A stretch of DNA of 64,000 bases, taken from contig NC_064828.1 in assembly GCF_024166365.1 (NCBI RefSeq), forward strand, positions 53,113,254-53,177,253, read 5' to 3'. The notes under the pieces are model-generated. The model worked only from the letters and a program-made list of their open reading frames with translations, searched no databases and was not told the origin of the DNA. The stretch comes from Elephas maximus indicus (Eukaryota > Chordata > Mammalia > Proboscidea > Elephantidae). Positions within the stretch are counted from its first letter, which is position 1, and every line of letters starts with the position of its first letter. Of the stretch, positions 23,300-35,200 are shown piece after piece. The translations under genes and the position numbers were made by a program.

Positions 23300-23475
23300 G
23301 GGGTCCTGGTGGTGCAGTGGTTAAGTGTTTGGCTGCTAACCAAAAAGTCAGCAGTTTAAATCTACCAGCCGCTCCTCGGAAAACCTACAGGACATTTCTA
23401 CTCTGTCCTGTAGGATTGCTATGAGTCAGAATCAACCTGAAGGCAATGAGTTTTTTGGGTTTTTTTTTTTTTTTT
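23300..23475 (+). mobile_element. AfroSINE with long T tail
   Basis: It runs from GGGGTCCTGGTGGTGCAGTG through GATTGCTATGAGTCAGAATC and ends in T6-GGG-T15. A B-box-like GTCAGCAGTTTAAATC is present. Confidence 0.92.
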
Positions 23476-23979
23476 ACTATGCAATAATAAGAGTTTCAAA
23501 ACAATGTAATGAATAAGAAAACAAATTAGTTAGTAGAAAAAAATATTTTTATTTGAATAGACTTGTGTCTAAGTTTGAAAGCTTCATGGAGTTTCAGGGG
23601 GAAATAATCCAAGGGTAAAGAGAAAAGCTCACAAGTTTCCAAATGAAAGAATGAGTTAATTAGGAAGAAAAAGGTATTAGAGTATTAGCATAAGACATAC
23701 TGAAACACTTCAAGCTAGAAAATATTGTAATATTATCTATACTCTGATGAGAGAAATTGGAAGAGTGGGACATAATAATTCTACACACAACCAAGATATC
23801 TTTTCTTTGTTAGGGTAAAAAATCAATGCTTATGAATTAAAAAAAAAAAAATCAGAGAGTATATCACAGGTTCTCCAAGAGGAAATGTTCAGCAAGTAAT
23901 GACTCCAATCAAAATTCTAAAGTAAATGAACTTTAGATCCTTCAAAGTGGGAAAGATAAAGAGGGAGGAGCACAATAAA

Positions 23980-24210
23980 TTATGAAACTTTTTATATTAC
24001 TATAAGGAATGTGAAATGTCATATCGTTCTGGAAAGCAGCCTCGGAGATTTTAAAATTAAAAGTGGATTCACTTTTTTACTCTGCAATCCCACAATCCCA
24101 TGCTAGAAATCCAGCACATAAAAACAAAAGCACAGCTAAATAAGGATCTATATATACGATTGTTTTATGCATGCTCATTTATACTAGCTAAAAAAGAAAG
24201 AGAGATATAC
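23980..24210 (+). mobile_element. Probable old L1 fragment
   Basis: The phrases TCTGGAAAGCAGCCTCGG, CTGCAATCCCACAATCCCAT and TGCATGCTCATTTATACTAG correspond to the familiar L1M region downstream of ORF2. No coding potential remains. Confidence 0.5.
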
Positions 24211-26919
24211 CTGGAGGAAAAAAGAAAAAGAAATGCCCACCAACAAAAAATGTATACACCTATACATGATCTTGATTATACCCATATGTGTAAATATATA
24301 TGTAATTATATATGACAATATGGTCCTGAAAAACATAGACAAAAATAAATTTTTTAAATGAAAACTTAAGCTTATATGTCAAGTACTCTTCTTCGACTTG
24401 ACAGGTTTAATGTGTATTCCTTATCTTTCAAATGTATCACTTAAATGTTTCATCTAGGGAAAATTTCAGGAAGGATTTTTTTTTTTTAATTGAATACGTA
24501 GACTTCTGGTTCTGGACAATATGGTTTAGATGTACTTATCTCTATTCCTTCAAGTGAGTACAACTGGACATTATATATAAAAAAACATAAAAAGACTCTG
24601 AAAGGGGGAGAGAAGAAGATAGACCCGCTAGGGACCTTGAGATCCAAGGAACAACACAGCACCCTGTATTTACTTTCTGCCGTATTTACCCTGTACTGGG
24701 TACTGGAGAAAACAAATGGGCACAGACCAAAAAAAAAAAGTCCTCAGGAAAAGCCTATTTTCTCTTATCAAAGAATAAGGAAAAGTCCAGACAGGTATGA
24801 TAGAAAGTTCTAGACAATAATCACTTTATTGGAGACAAACACCTGGGGGGAAATAAACTGCAACCTTGCCTCCAAACCCATCAGCAAAGACTCAGCGGGG
24901 AGTCTAGACTTTCTCCTTCTGCAGGATGTAATGGGGCCTTTCAGGTTCCTAATACAGTGATATTATAGAAGATCTAGTGAAATGCTAGGCATCATTCCCA
25001 CCAAGCAATAGTAAGCCAGGCCCTATCATAGTATCAGTGGAAGCCATATGGGTAGCAGTATCAGGGCACCTCACTCCACCCTACTTCCTCCACTCAGGGT
25101 GCTCTTAGAGGAGGTCTCTAGGGAGTATGAACAGCCACCCTTCCCTAACAGTAATGAGGTTGGCCTCCCCACACTAGGGCTGACAGAATCTGGACTTCTA
25201 TTCTTACCTGGAAGTAATGAGATGACAACACTTTTCCACAGACAGCACAGGATCAAAGAACTGTTAAAACAGAACATTTAAATAAGATCAAAAGTCTCAT
25301 AACAGAATATTAAAAAAAAAAAAATTTATTAGGGATACAATAAAAAATTACCCAACATACACAGAACCAGGAAAATCTCAAATTTACTGAAAAAATGGAT
25401 CAACAGAAGTCAACAATAAGATGGCAGATGCTGGAAGAATCTGCAAGGATTTTAAAGCAGCCGTTAAAACCAAAAACCAAAACTTCAATGAGCAATTATG
25501 AACATGCTTGAAAACAGTTTCAGCAGGAAATCAAAATTCTCAGATGGAGAAGATAAAAAGAAGAATCAAATGAAAATTTTTAGAAGTGAAAACTACAATA
25601 AATAAATAGAAAACTTAGTGGATTGGCTCAAGAACAGACTGGGGAAAACAGAAGAAAGAATCAGTGAACTGGAAGATAGAACAATAGAAACTACCCTATC
25701 TGAGCAACAGGAAAGACTGAAAAATAGAGTGTTAGAAACTTGTGAGACCATAAGAAAAATAATATCCATGTTATCAGAGTCCTAAAAAGAAAAGAAAGTG
25801 TGGGGTTAAAAGAGTAATCAAGAAATAAAGGATGAAAATTTCCCAAACGTGGCAAAAGTCATATATTTAAGATTCAAGAAGCCGAATAAATCCCCAACAG
25901 AATAAACCTCAAAATATCTACAAGACACATCACAGTCAAACTTTAAAAAACTAAAGAAAAATGTATTGAAAATACCTCACTGATAGTGGGAAAACAACTC
26001 AAATATATATATATTTTTACTTCCCTCTGACTTCCCTGGTTTCTGAAGAGAAATCGATTGTCATTTGAGTCGTTTTTATTAACTGCTGAAAGAAATAAAT
26101 TGCTAGCCCAGAAAGGGAAATCAAGACATTCTCAGAAGAAGAGAAATGCAGAGATAATGTTATCAGAAAACCACTCTGGTGAAGTTCTTCAAACAGATAA
26201 GAAACGATAAGGAAAAGAACCTTGAAACATCTTTTTGAAAAAAGAAAGAAGAAACAAGGGAAAGAGTAAAAATATAGTTAAATACAATGACTTTCCTCAT
26301 CATATTGAATTTTAACTTGTATCTGATAATTGAAGCAAAAAATATACCATTATCTGAAGTGATTTCTTCATTTTCTAAAGTGTGTGGAGGAAATATTAAA
26401 GACAATTGTATTATAAACGGGGAGGATAAAAAGACTTATGGAAGGCAATGATTCTATACTTAACTTGAACTGAGCAGTAGACTCTAATAAATTACGTATG
26501 TAAAATGTAGTACCCAAAGCAACCACAGAAAAATCTGTGAAAAGATTTAACACAACAACACTATTCACGTCAAAATGGAATTTTTAATAAATGCTCTTTT
26601 AACCCCAAAAAAGCCAAGAAAAAGAAAGCAGAAAGAAAAACACAAAGAAACAGCAGAAAACATGAAATAAAATGACAGACTTAAGTCCTAAAAAAAAAAA
26701 AAATAATAATAATAATAATTGCACTAAATGGTCTAAATATACCAATAAAAAGACAGAGATTGGCAGAGTGGATTAAAAAATATAACCCGACTACATGCTG
26801 TCAATAAGAAATTCACTTAAAATATATGAATGTAAAGGGTAGAAAAAGAATCCATCATATGAACATTAATCAAAAGAAAGTATGTCTATATCAATATTAG
26901 ACTTTTTTTTTTTAAAAAA

Positions 26920-27121
26920 AGGTGTTTTTGAAGTATTTCTGACTCATGGCAACTCTGTGTGTGTCAGAGCTGAACTACATTTCACAGAGTTTTCAGTGAT
27001 TAATTTTTTTGGAAGTAGATTGCCAGGGCTTTCTTCTGGGGTTCATCTGCGTGGACTTGAAATTCCATCCTTTTGGTTAACAGTCAATCATGTTAAAGAT
27101 TTGCACTACCCACGACTCCAC
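26920..27121 (-). mobile_element. AfroSINE, longer subfamily
   Basis: The reverse SINE carries TTGGAAGTAGATTGCCAGGG and ends TACCCACGACTCC. It splits L1 ORF2 endonuclease text, which resumes at about 27135. Confidence 0.8.
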
Positions 27122-27388
27122 AGGAACATCACCTGAAGAAAAAAAGACCAATCTACCAAAAATATACAGCATATCCTGAGTATGTATTCACCAAAAAACA
27201 AAGCTGCACAATATATGAAGCAAAACTGAGAGAAATGAATGAAAAACAAAAATTTACAGTTATAGGTGGGAACTTTAGCACTTCTCTCTCAACAATTAAT
27301 AGAAAAAATACACAGAAAATCAGCAAGATACAGAGGAACTGAACAACAGGATGTAATCAATATTTACACAACACTATAATCAATGACA

Positions 27389-27544
27389 AACCCTGGTGGC
27401 ATAGTGGTTAAGTGCTACGGCTGCTAATCAAAGGGTCAGCAGTTCAAATCTGCCAGGCGCTCCTTGGAAACTCTATGGGGCAGTTCTACTCTGTCTTATA
27501 GGGTCGCTATGAGTTGGAATAGACTCGATGGTTTTTTTTTTTTG
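27389..27544 (+). mobile_element. AfroSINE with 12-bp target duplication
   Basis: A nearly consensus SINE begins AACCCTGGTGGCATAGTGG and ends GACTCGATGG followed by T12 and G. The flanks TAATCAATGACA at 27377-27388 and 27545-27556 are a perfect 12-bp duplication. It is inserted in L1 ORF2 text. Confidence 0.96.
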
Positions 27545-27545
27545 T

Positions 27546-27645
27546 AATCAATGACAGCAGAATGTACATTCTTTTCAAGAACCCATGGAGCATTTAATCA
27601 ATGACAGCAGAATGTACATTCTTTTCAAGAACCCATGGATCATTT
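27546..27645 (+). repeat. Tandem duplication of 50 bp next to a SINE
   Basis: Two head-to-tail 50-base units, 27546-27595 and 27596-27645, differ at one base (GGAGCATTT versus GGATCATTT). The unit starts with the same AATCAATGACA that forms the SINE target duplication, so that motif occurs three times. The sequence is L1 endonuclease text. Confidence 0.92.
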
Positions 27646-28752
27646 ACCAAAATAGATCATATTTGGGGGCATAAAACAAATCCCAGTGAATTTAAAAGAG
27701 TTAAAATCATACAGGGAAGGAAAGGGAGAGATAAGACAACCCATAGCTCCTTTTCCTTTCATTCCTTCCTCACTCATCAATCAGTAAGCCTAATACAGAG
27801 ATGGTTGGTAGAATATATGTATATCAAGACATAAGGTAAAAAATAAGTCAGCCACATAAGGACAAATATTGTGCAGTTTCACACATATAAAATGAAAAGA
27901 ATAGGTAATTATATAGAGATCAGTGGTTACAAATGGTTACCAGGTGTGGGAAGGGGAGGGAGGAGAGGAGAAACCAATCTCCGGGAAGTAGTAAATTTTT
28001 TTTTAGGGTGATGGGAAAATTGACATTGACTAAGGGTAATACTGACACAACTTGACTAATAAAGCTATTATCACCAAATTGTGCACCAGGAAAAAGGGCA
28101 AAATTACACTTGGGTTTTATATAATTTTACAGCTACAACAGCAGCCAAGAACACAAACAACCAAAAAAATCAGCAACAGCAAAAAAGAAAAAAAAAAAAA
28201 AGGCTGTGACAGTCGATACTACTTAGTCAATACAACTAAAAGCAATTCATGGGATCGATTTTCTCGGTTCAAAAGTTTAGGGTCATGGCTTCATGAATCC
28301 ATCCAGTTGATTGGCCTAAAGTTGTTTTTAGAGTTTGTATTCTACCTCCTAGTTTGGTGAGTAGCGACTGGAGTCTTAAAAACTTGTGAGTGGCCACCCA
28401 AGATAAAATAATTGGTCTCTATTCACCTAAAACAGCAGCAGAAGAATGAGGCCTAGGAATTAAAGGAGGAAATGGACTGCAGGTTTAATTGCCTCTATGA
28501 GCTACCACCTATCTGGCGTGAGACCAGAAGAAATGGGTGGTGCCCGGTTACTGTTACTGAATGTTTTGAGCAAGGATCCACTAGATGGATCCTGAACAAA
28601 AGGAGGAGAATCAGAGAACAGCACTTAAGATTAATATGGAAACCAGACTTACTAGATCCATTGGGACTGGGAGTACCTCTGAATCTATCTCCCAGAAAAA
28701 AATCTTAAACCTTGAACCAAAACTATCCCACGAAGTCGTTGTTAAACTTTCC

Positions 28753-28952
28753 AAACCCATTGCTGTTGAGTCAATTCTGACTCATAGCAACCCTGTAGAA
28801 CAGAGTAGAACTGCTCCACGGTGATTCCAAGGCTGTAAATCTTTATAGAAGCAGATTGTCACATCTTACTCCCATGGAGCAGCTAGTAGGTTTGAGCTTC
28901 TGATCTTTCGTTTAGCAGCCAAGCACTTAGCCGCTGTACCACCAAGACTCCT
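28753..28952 (-). mobile_element. AfroSINE
   Basis: The reverse SINE runs from AAACCCATTGCTGTTGAGTC to TACCACCAAGACTCC and includes the extra middle block (GAAGCAGATTGTCACATC). It lies inside the presumed L1 3' UTR. Confidence 0.85.
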
Positions 28953-29240
28953 AAACAACAGTCTAGCTCAATTAATAATGTTTTCCTTGAGAATTGCAAT
29001 CTTATAAAGAATTATTTATATAAGCTCAAACTGAGTTAATCTGAAGCACAGATGATAACATTAAGAGGCAGAAAGTCTAAATTAGCAACGATTTAAAATT
29101 ATGGGTAGAGATATAAGAATGGTGACACATTATAAATATGTCGCCTATGTCATTGAGCTGCACATGTAGAAATTGTGAGTGGATGTATGCCTGGATATAT
29201 GTTTGGTGACCACCAAAAATAAATTAAAAAAAAAAGAAGT

Positions 29241-29683
29241 AAGGTAAAAAGTCTAGTTAGCTTTGTGTAACCTTTTTGAAATTATGGTAAGAAAAAATAC
29301 ATACTCATGTATGAGCTATGAAATACAAATTATATAATTTCATATGAGATAAATGCTCTTATATTTGCAATTAAAATTGGCATTGCACAGTATATAAAGG
29401 AAAACCCATGTTAATTTGAAACTTTAATTTTTATTTATTTAGAAAAACATTAAATGGCAAATAAAAACCACTGTGGCAAGTCAAGAGAGAGAACATAGGA
29501 AAAGGGAAAAAATATATATATTCTAGTACATGTGAGCACAATTTGTTCCTGATTTTTAAACACAGGGCACCACATTTCAAAATTATGTAACTGGACCTGT
29601 CCACATACAGACTGAAAGGAAACCATCTGAAATACAGCATGTAATTCCATTCTACTAAACAAAATGAAGTTTGTATTGTCTAT
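29241..29683. other. No gene or assigned repeat seen
   Basis: AT-rich sequence without a convincing frame or repeat name. Confidence 0.4.
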
Positions 29684-30012
29684 ACAGGTAGTCTCCCATT
29701 TACAACTTATTCTAGTTATAAAGAACCACACTTATGGCCATCCTTTTTTTTTTTTTTGTACAACTTATCTTTAGCAATATGTACTACATACAGGGTTGTA
29801 GAATGTAATTTGCTGATATCATCCTATCTGTAAGTTTATATGTAACATTTCCAACCCCCAAAGACAAAGATTAAATTTATAAAGCTACTGATAATAAAGG
29901 GTGATACTGACAAAAACTGAAAAAAAAAAATGGTGTATTTGACTTATGTCAGAACCAACTTCAGACAGATTCATCAGAACAGAACACTGTCTTCAGTTAG
30001 GGATGACCTGCA
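29684..30012. mobile_element. Candidate non-autonomous DNA transposon (MITE)
   Basis: The ends form imperfect inverted repeats: ACAGGTAGTCTCCCATTTAC at the left pairs with ATGCAGGTCATCCCTAACTG, the complement of the right end. The left end is preceded by TA and the right followed by CA, compatible with a decayed TA target duplication of mariner/Tigger-type transposons. The roughly 330-base interior has no coding potential. Mammals carry many such relics, but I cannot name the family. Confidence 0.45.
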
Positions 30013-30041
30013 TGTCTGTTCTTAATTTTTCTGTAGACTAC

Positions 30042-30098
30042 TACATCTTTTAAAAAAAAAAAAATTTTTTTTTTTTTTTTTTTTTTTTACATCTTTTA
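30042..30098. repeat. A13-T24 insertion flanked by an 11-bp direct repeat
   Basis: A run of 13 A (30052-30064) is followed directly by 24 T (30065-30088). The same 11 bases, TACATCTTTTA, stand at 30042-30052 and 30088-30098. Removing one copy and the homopolymers leaves an uninterrupted sequence. This looks like an insertion with target-site duplication whose cargo is only A/T homopolymer. Confidence 0.8.
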
Positions 30099-30306
30099 CC
30101 CACTGCTAATGTGGACTGTCTAGCTATTGGATTGGGTTGAACAGTATACAGAAACCTGTTGATTATGGAAGGCAGAATTCCTAAAATGGCTCAGTCATGG
30201 TAATTAGCCAATTAGCCATGTTAATTGTCAGAATTGTGAATAAGATATTACTCCCATGATTATGTGATAATTATATACCACAGCTAACCTTAAGATTCAT
30301 TGAAAG

Positions 30307-31243
30307 GGCACACTGCAAGGTCGTATCCTTTAACTTATTCATCTATATGCTGAATAAATAATTTAAGAAAAAAAAAATTTTTTTTTTTTTTTAATCTAAG
30401 AAGCCAGGCTATATGAAGAAGAACATAGCATCAGGTTTAGTGGAAAACTCATTAGCAGCCTGTGATGTACAGATGACACCACCTTGCTTGCCAAAATGAA
30501 GATGGCTTGAAGCACTTACTGAGGAAGGTCAAAGACTACAGCCTTCAGCAGGAATTATACCTGGATTTTGTGAAGAAAACAAAAACTCTCACAACCAGAC
30601 CAATAAACAACATCATGATAAATGGAGATAAATTGAAGTTGTCAATGATTTTATTCTACCGGCATCTACAATTAACATCCACGGGAGCAGCAGCCAAGAA
30701 ACAAAAGAATGTATTGCTGTAGAGGAATTTGCTGCAAAAGATCTTTAAAGTTTTAAAAAACAAACATGTCACTTAGGTGACTAAGGTGTGCCTGACCCAA
30801 ACCATGATCTTTTCAAATATTTCATATGCATGTAAAAGCTGGACAATGAAAAAAGCAGACAGAAGAATTGATGTGTTTGATGAGTGGCACTGGTGAAGAA
30901 TACTGAATATACCATGGACTGCCAAAAGAACGAACAAATCAGTATTACAAGTAATACAAGCAGGATGTTTCTTAGCAGCAAGAATGGTGAGACTTCCCCT
31001 TGCTTACTTTGGACACATCACAGGAAAGACCAATCGCTAGAAAAGTATACCATGTGTGGTAAAGTAGAGGGCCAGTAAAAACGGGGGAAACTCAATGAGA
31101 TGGATTGACGCAACAGCCATAACAATGGACTCAAACACACTAACAATCACGAAGATGGTGCAGAACTGGCCAACTTTTTTTGTGATATCATACTTAAGGT
31201 CGCCATGTGTTGGAGCTAACTTGATGGCAGCTAAAACAACAAT
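30307..31243 (+). mobile_element. RTE LINE, 5'-truncated, to 3' end
   Basis: The copy starts in the reverse-transcriptase region (GTCGTATCCTTTAACTTATT) and ends near the 3' tail (GGCAGCTAAAACAACAATC). The YADD box region reads GTGATGTACAGATGACACC and is damaged. A small A/T insertion lies at 30368-30391. Divergence from other copies is fairly high. Confidence 0.88.
30359..30401. repeat. A10-T14 insertion with duplicated flank inside RTE
   Basis: Ten A (30368-30377) and fourteen T (30378-30391) interrupt the RTE text. The flanks TAATTTAAGAA (its last two A belong to the A run) and TAATCTAAGAA differ at one base. The copies at 8908, 44540 and 56790 read straight through this point (GCAAATAAT...GAAG) without the insert, which confirms it as an insertion. 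Confidence 0.85.
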
Positions 31244-31379
31244 CACAGTAACATCAGCCTGGAAATAGGGAGATTAGCTGTATTGGTCTGATCTACTCAA
31301 AAAAAAAAAAAAGAGCACCTTTAAAAGAAGTCAGAGAAATTTGAAGTGAGTGAAAGACTGAATGCACACTTACTATTTT

Positions 31380-31750
31380 AAAGATGAAGGGAAGCACATA
31401 AGAAGACGTATGAGAGGCCTCTAGGAGTAGACAACTTCTCTTGGCTGGCAACCAGCAATGAAACGAGGACCTTAGACCTACAACTGCAAGGGATTTAATT
31501 CTGCCAATAACTTGAATAAGCTTGGAATCAGATTACTCCTCGGAGCATTCAGATAAGAGTTTAATCTGACTGAAATCTTGATTTTGACTTTGTGAGATCT
31601 AGCCAGAGTACTTAGACCAGGCAACTCAGACCTCTGATATGCATAATGGCAATTAATCATGAAATAATACTCAGAAGTGGTTTTTAAACTGCTAAAATTT
31701 GTGATAATCTGTTACCCAGCCAGAAAAAAACGAATACTCAGATAATAATC
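31380..31750 (+). mobile_element. MLT1-like LTR
   Basis: The text GGCAACCAGCAATGAAACGA, GACCTACAACTGCAAGG, GAATTCTGCC-like and AATAACTTGAATAAGCTTGG is the familiar second half of an MLT1-type LTR on the plus strand. Limits are approximate. Confidence 0.65.
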
Positions 31751-31925
31751 TGTATTACCTACAGAAATGGCAATTTCGTATCGTTTAATCCAATAGATTT
31801 GTGTTTTATCCACAAAATATGAAAACTGAGCTAAGTAAACAATATTTAATATATTCCTACAGATTATTGTTTATGTTTTCACTGAATTGATGACTAGGTT
31901 ATTAATTTTGAGAGGGAATGAGGAT

Positions 31926-32131
31926 GTTGTTGTTAGTTGCCTTCGAGTTGATTCTGACCCATGGCAACCCCATATGTGCAGAATTTAACTACCGTATAGG
32001 GTTTCCAAGGCTGTGACCTTTCAGAGGCAGACTGCCAGGCCTGTCTTCTGAGGTGCATAGGGGTGGGTTTAAACTGCCAACCTTTTGGCTGGTAGTCAAG
32101 TGTTTAACAGTTTGTACCACCCAAGGACTCC
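31926..32131 (-). mobile_element. AfroSINE, longer subfamily
   Basis: The reverse SINE runs from TTGTTGTTAGTTGCCTTCGA to TACCACCCAAGGACTCC. The middle block AGGCAGACTGCCAGGCCTGT is present. Confidence 0.88.
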
Positions 32132-32189
32132 TTACACTTATCTGTCAATTTAAAATTGATTGAATGAATGTCATGAGAGAGATAGACAT

Positions 32190-32405
32190 TTTAACAGTCC
32201 CTGGAGGAGGACATCATGCTTGATAATGGTCAGTGAAAAAGAAGAAGACCTTCAAGGAGATGGATTGACACATGGCTGCAACAATGGGCTCAAGCTTAGC
32301 AATGATTGGGAAGATGGCTCAGGACCAGGCAGAGTTTCCTTCTGTTGTACATAGGGTCACTATGAGTCAGAACTGACTCGTTGACACCTAACAACAATGA
32401 CAACA
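32190..32405 (+). mobile_element. RTE LINE 3' fragment
   Basis: The last ~215 bases of the RTE are present, from AGTCCCTGGAGGAGGACATC to GACACCTAACAACAATGACA. Like other 5'-truncated copies it ends exactly at the element tail. Confidence 0.9.
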
Positions 32406-32839
32406 GGTTAAATATCAATAAAGGTATTGCTCAACCTATTAATACATCATAAAACTTTTCTTGAAAAGTAGAGTAAACTGGTCATTTAAAACACAATGAA
32501 CAGGGTGGATGATCCAAGATATCTGAAATATGTCAACTTTTCTCCATTCTCTTACTTGATTCATGTATAATTCTTCATCAGAAGAGTCACAAAGACTGTG
32601 TAATGTGTAGATAAACTAAAGGGAAATCTGAGTGTATACGTTATAATGAGGTTTGGTTTGTACCGGGTTAAAGCCGAAGGAAAACCTGCTATATTATTGG
32701 CAGCTGGATAATACCGGTCTGTGACTCTAGAAAACATTTCTTTAGTAGCTCTTGTAAATGTACTCTTCATTTCTTCAGCAACCATTGTAAACGTACATTG
32801 CTTTGATATCCTTAATATGATAGCTGGAATTTGTCACCT
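32406..32839. other. No gene or assigned repeat seen
   Basis: Short interval between two RTE copies. The 74- and 77-residue frames here have no recognisable feature. Confidence 0.4.
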
Positions 32840-35200
32840 TAATGTTGTTGTTGTTGTTAGGTGCCACCAAGTTGTTCCAACTGATACCAACACGTACAAC
32901 AGAATGAAACACTACCCAGTTCTGCGCCATTCTCACAATCACTGCTATGCTTGAGCCAGTTGTTGCAGCCACTGTATCAATCCATCTCACTGAGGGTCTC
33001 CCTCGGATAACGTGTCCAAAGTACATGAGACAAAGACTCCCTATCTTCACTTTCAAGGAACATTCTGGCTGTACTTCTTCCAAGACAGACTTATTTGTAC
33101 CTGTGGCAATTCGCAGTATATTCAGTATTCTTCACGAACAACGTAGTTCAAAGGCATCAGTTCTTCAGTGTTCCTTATTCACCGTCCAGCTTTTGCATGC
33201 ATATGAGCAATTGAAAATATCAAAATTTGGGTCAGGTGTGCCTGAGTCTTCAAAATGACATCTTTGCTTTTCAACACTGCAAAGAGATTTTTTGCAGCAG
33301 ATTTGCCCAATGCAATGTGTTGTTTGATTTCTTGACTGCTGCTTCCATGGGCATTGATTACAGATCCAAGTAAAACAAAATCCTGGACAACTTCAATCTC
33401 TTCTCCATTTATCATGATGTTACCTAATGGCCCAGTAGTGAGGATCTTTTTTTTTTTTTTTTAAATATAGGTATAATCCATACTGAATGATGTAGTCTTT
33501 TATCTTCATCGGTGATTCCTCTTCACTTTCAGCAATCAAGGTTGTGTCATCTGCATATTGCAGGTTAATGAGTCTTCCACTAGTGCTGATGCCGAGTTCT
33601 TGATAAAGTCCAGCTTCTCAGAATATTTGCTCAACATACAGATTGAATAAGTATGGAGAATAGATTCAACCCTGACATACATCTTTTCTGATTTTAAACC
33701 ACTCACTATCCCTTTGTTCTGTTTGAAATACTGCCTCTTGGACTGTGACACGTTCCACATGTGCATAATCAAGGGTTCTGGAATTCCTATTATCCACAAT
33801 ATTCTTCATACTTTCTTGTGATCCACACAGTTGAGTGCCTTTGCACAGTCAATAAAACACAGGTAAACATTTCTAGTATTCTCTGCTTTCAGCCAAGATC
33901 CATCTGACAACAGCAATGGTATCCCTTATTCTATATCCTCTTCTGAATCTGGCTTGAATTTCTGCCAGTTCCTTGTCTATGTACTTCTACAGCCATTTTT
34001 GATCAATCTTCAGCAAAATTTTACTTTCATGTGATATTAATAATATTGTTTGATAGTTTCTGCATTCTATTGGATCACTTTTATTTGGAATGGGCACAAG
34101 TAGGGATCTCTTCCAGCCAGTTGGTCAGGTAGCTATCTTTCAAACTTCTTGGCACAGACGAGTGAGCACCTCCAGTACTGAAACATCTCAGTTGGTATTC
34201 CTTCAATTCCTGTGACCTTGTTTTAAGCCAATGCCTTCAGTGCAGCTTACACTTCTTCCTTCATTACTGTTGGTTCTTGATCATATGCTACCTCCTGAAA
34301 TGGGTGAACTTCAACCAATTCTTTTTGGAATAGTGATTCTGTATTCCTTCCATCTTCTTTTGATGCTTCCTGTATCATTTAATATTTTGCACATAGAATC
34401 TTTCAAAATTGCAACTCAAGGCTGAATTTTTTCTTCAGTTCTTTCAGCTTGACAAATGCCAAGCATGTTCTTACCTTTTGGTTTTCTAACTTCAGGTCTT
34501 TGCACATTTCATTATAATACTTTGTCTTCTTGAGTTGCCCTTTGCAATCTTCTGTTCAGTTCTTTTACTTTATTCATTCACTTTAGCTATTCTACATTCA
34601 AGAACAAGTTTCAGAGTCTCTTCTGACTTCCATTTTTGTTTTTCATTTTTTCCTGTCTTTTTAATGTCCTTTTCCTTTCTTCATGTACGATGTCCTTGGT
34701 GTATGGTCTTTGGCCAGTATTATTCAATTTGTCAAATCTATTCTTGATATGGTCTCTAAATTCAGGTGGAATATACTCAAGATCATATTTTGGTTCTCAT
34801 GGACTTGTTTTAATTTTCTTCAGCTTCAACTTAAACTTGCATATGAGCAATTGATGGTCTATTCTGCAGTCAGCCACTGGCCTTGTTCCCACTGATGATA
34901 TTGAGCTTTTCCATAGCCTCTTTCCACAGGTATAGTCAATTTGATTTTGGTGTTTTCCATCTGGTGAGGTCCATGTGTATAGTAACCACTTATGTTGTTG
35001 AAAAAATAGAGTTTGTAATGAATAATTAAAATTCTATTACCAAGGCCATATTTTCCTAATACAGGTCCTTCTTTGTTTTCAACTTTGGAATTCCACTCAC
35101 CAGGAATTATCAATGCATCTTGACTGCATTTTTGATCAATCTCAGACTGCAGAAGATGTTAAAAATCTTCAATTTCCTCATCTTTAGCATTAGTATCAGC
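32840..35200 (-). mobile_element. RTE LINE, endonuclease to 3' end, inactive
   Basis: The minus strand starts inside the endonuclease domain and ends at the CAACAACAACA tail (TGTTGTTGTTGTTAGGTGCC on the plus strand at about 32845). A minus frame at 33179-33415 shows MINGEEIEVVQDFVLLGS. A frame at 34859-35113 covers the GEWNSKV endonuclease motif (usually GDWN). Many stops and frameshifts break the protein. The reverse-transcriptase boxes are spread over different frames. Confidence 0.92.

Larger units (their letters stand above)
24490..29240 (+). mobile_element. L1 LINE, decayed, spanning 5' UTR to poly(A), with nested SINEs
   Basis: A 5' UTR-like part (24500-25300) leads into ORF1-like coiled-coil coding text around 25540-25790 (repeated glutamate/lysine-rich phrases, ELEDRT-like). 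ORF2 endonuclease text follows at about 26740-27720. L1M-like 3' sequence occupies 27840-28120. A distinctive 500-base block (28200-28735) and a final AATAAATTAAAAAAAAAAG at about 29219-29237 look like the 3' UTR and tail. Most of the reverse transcriptase is deleted. Three AfroSINEs are nested inside. That all pieces belong to one element is an inference from order and orientation. Confidence 0.6.
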
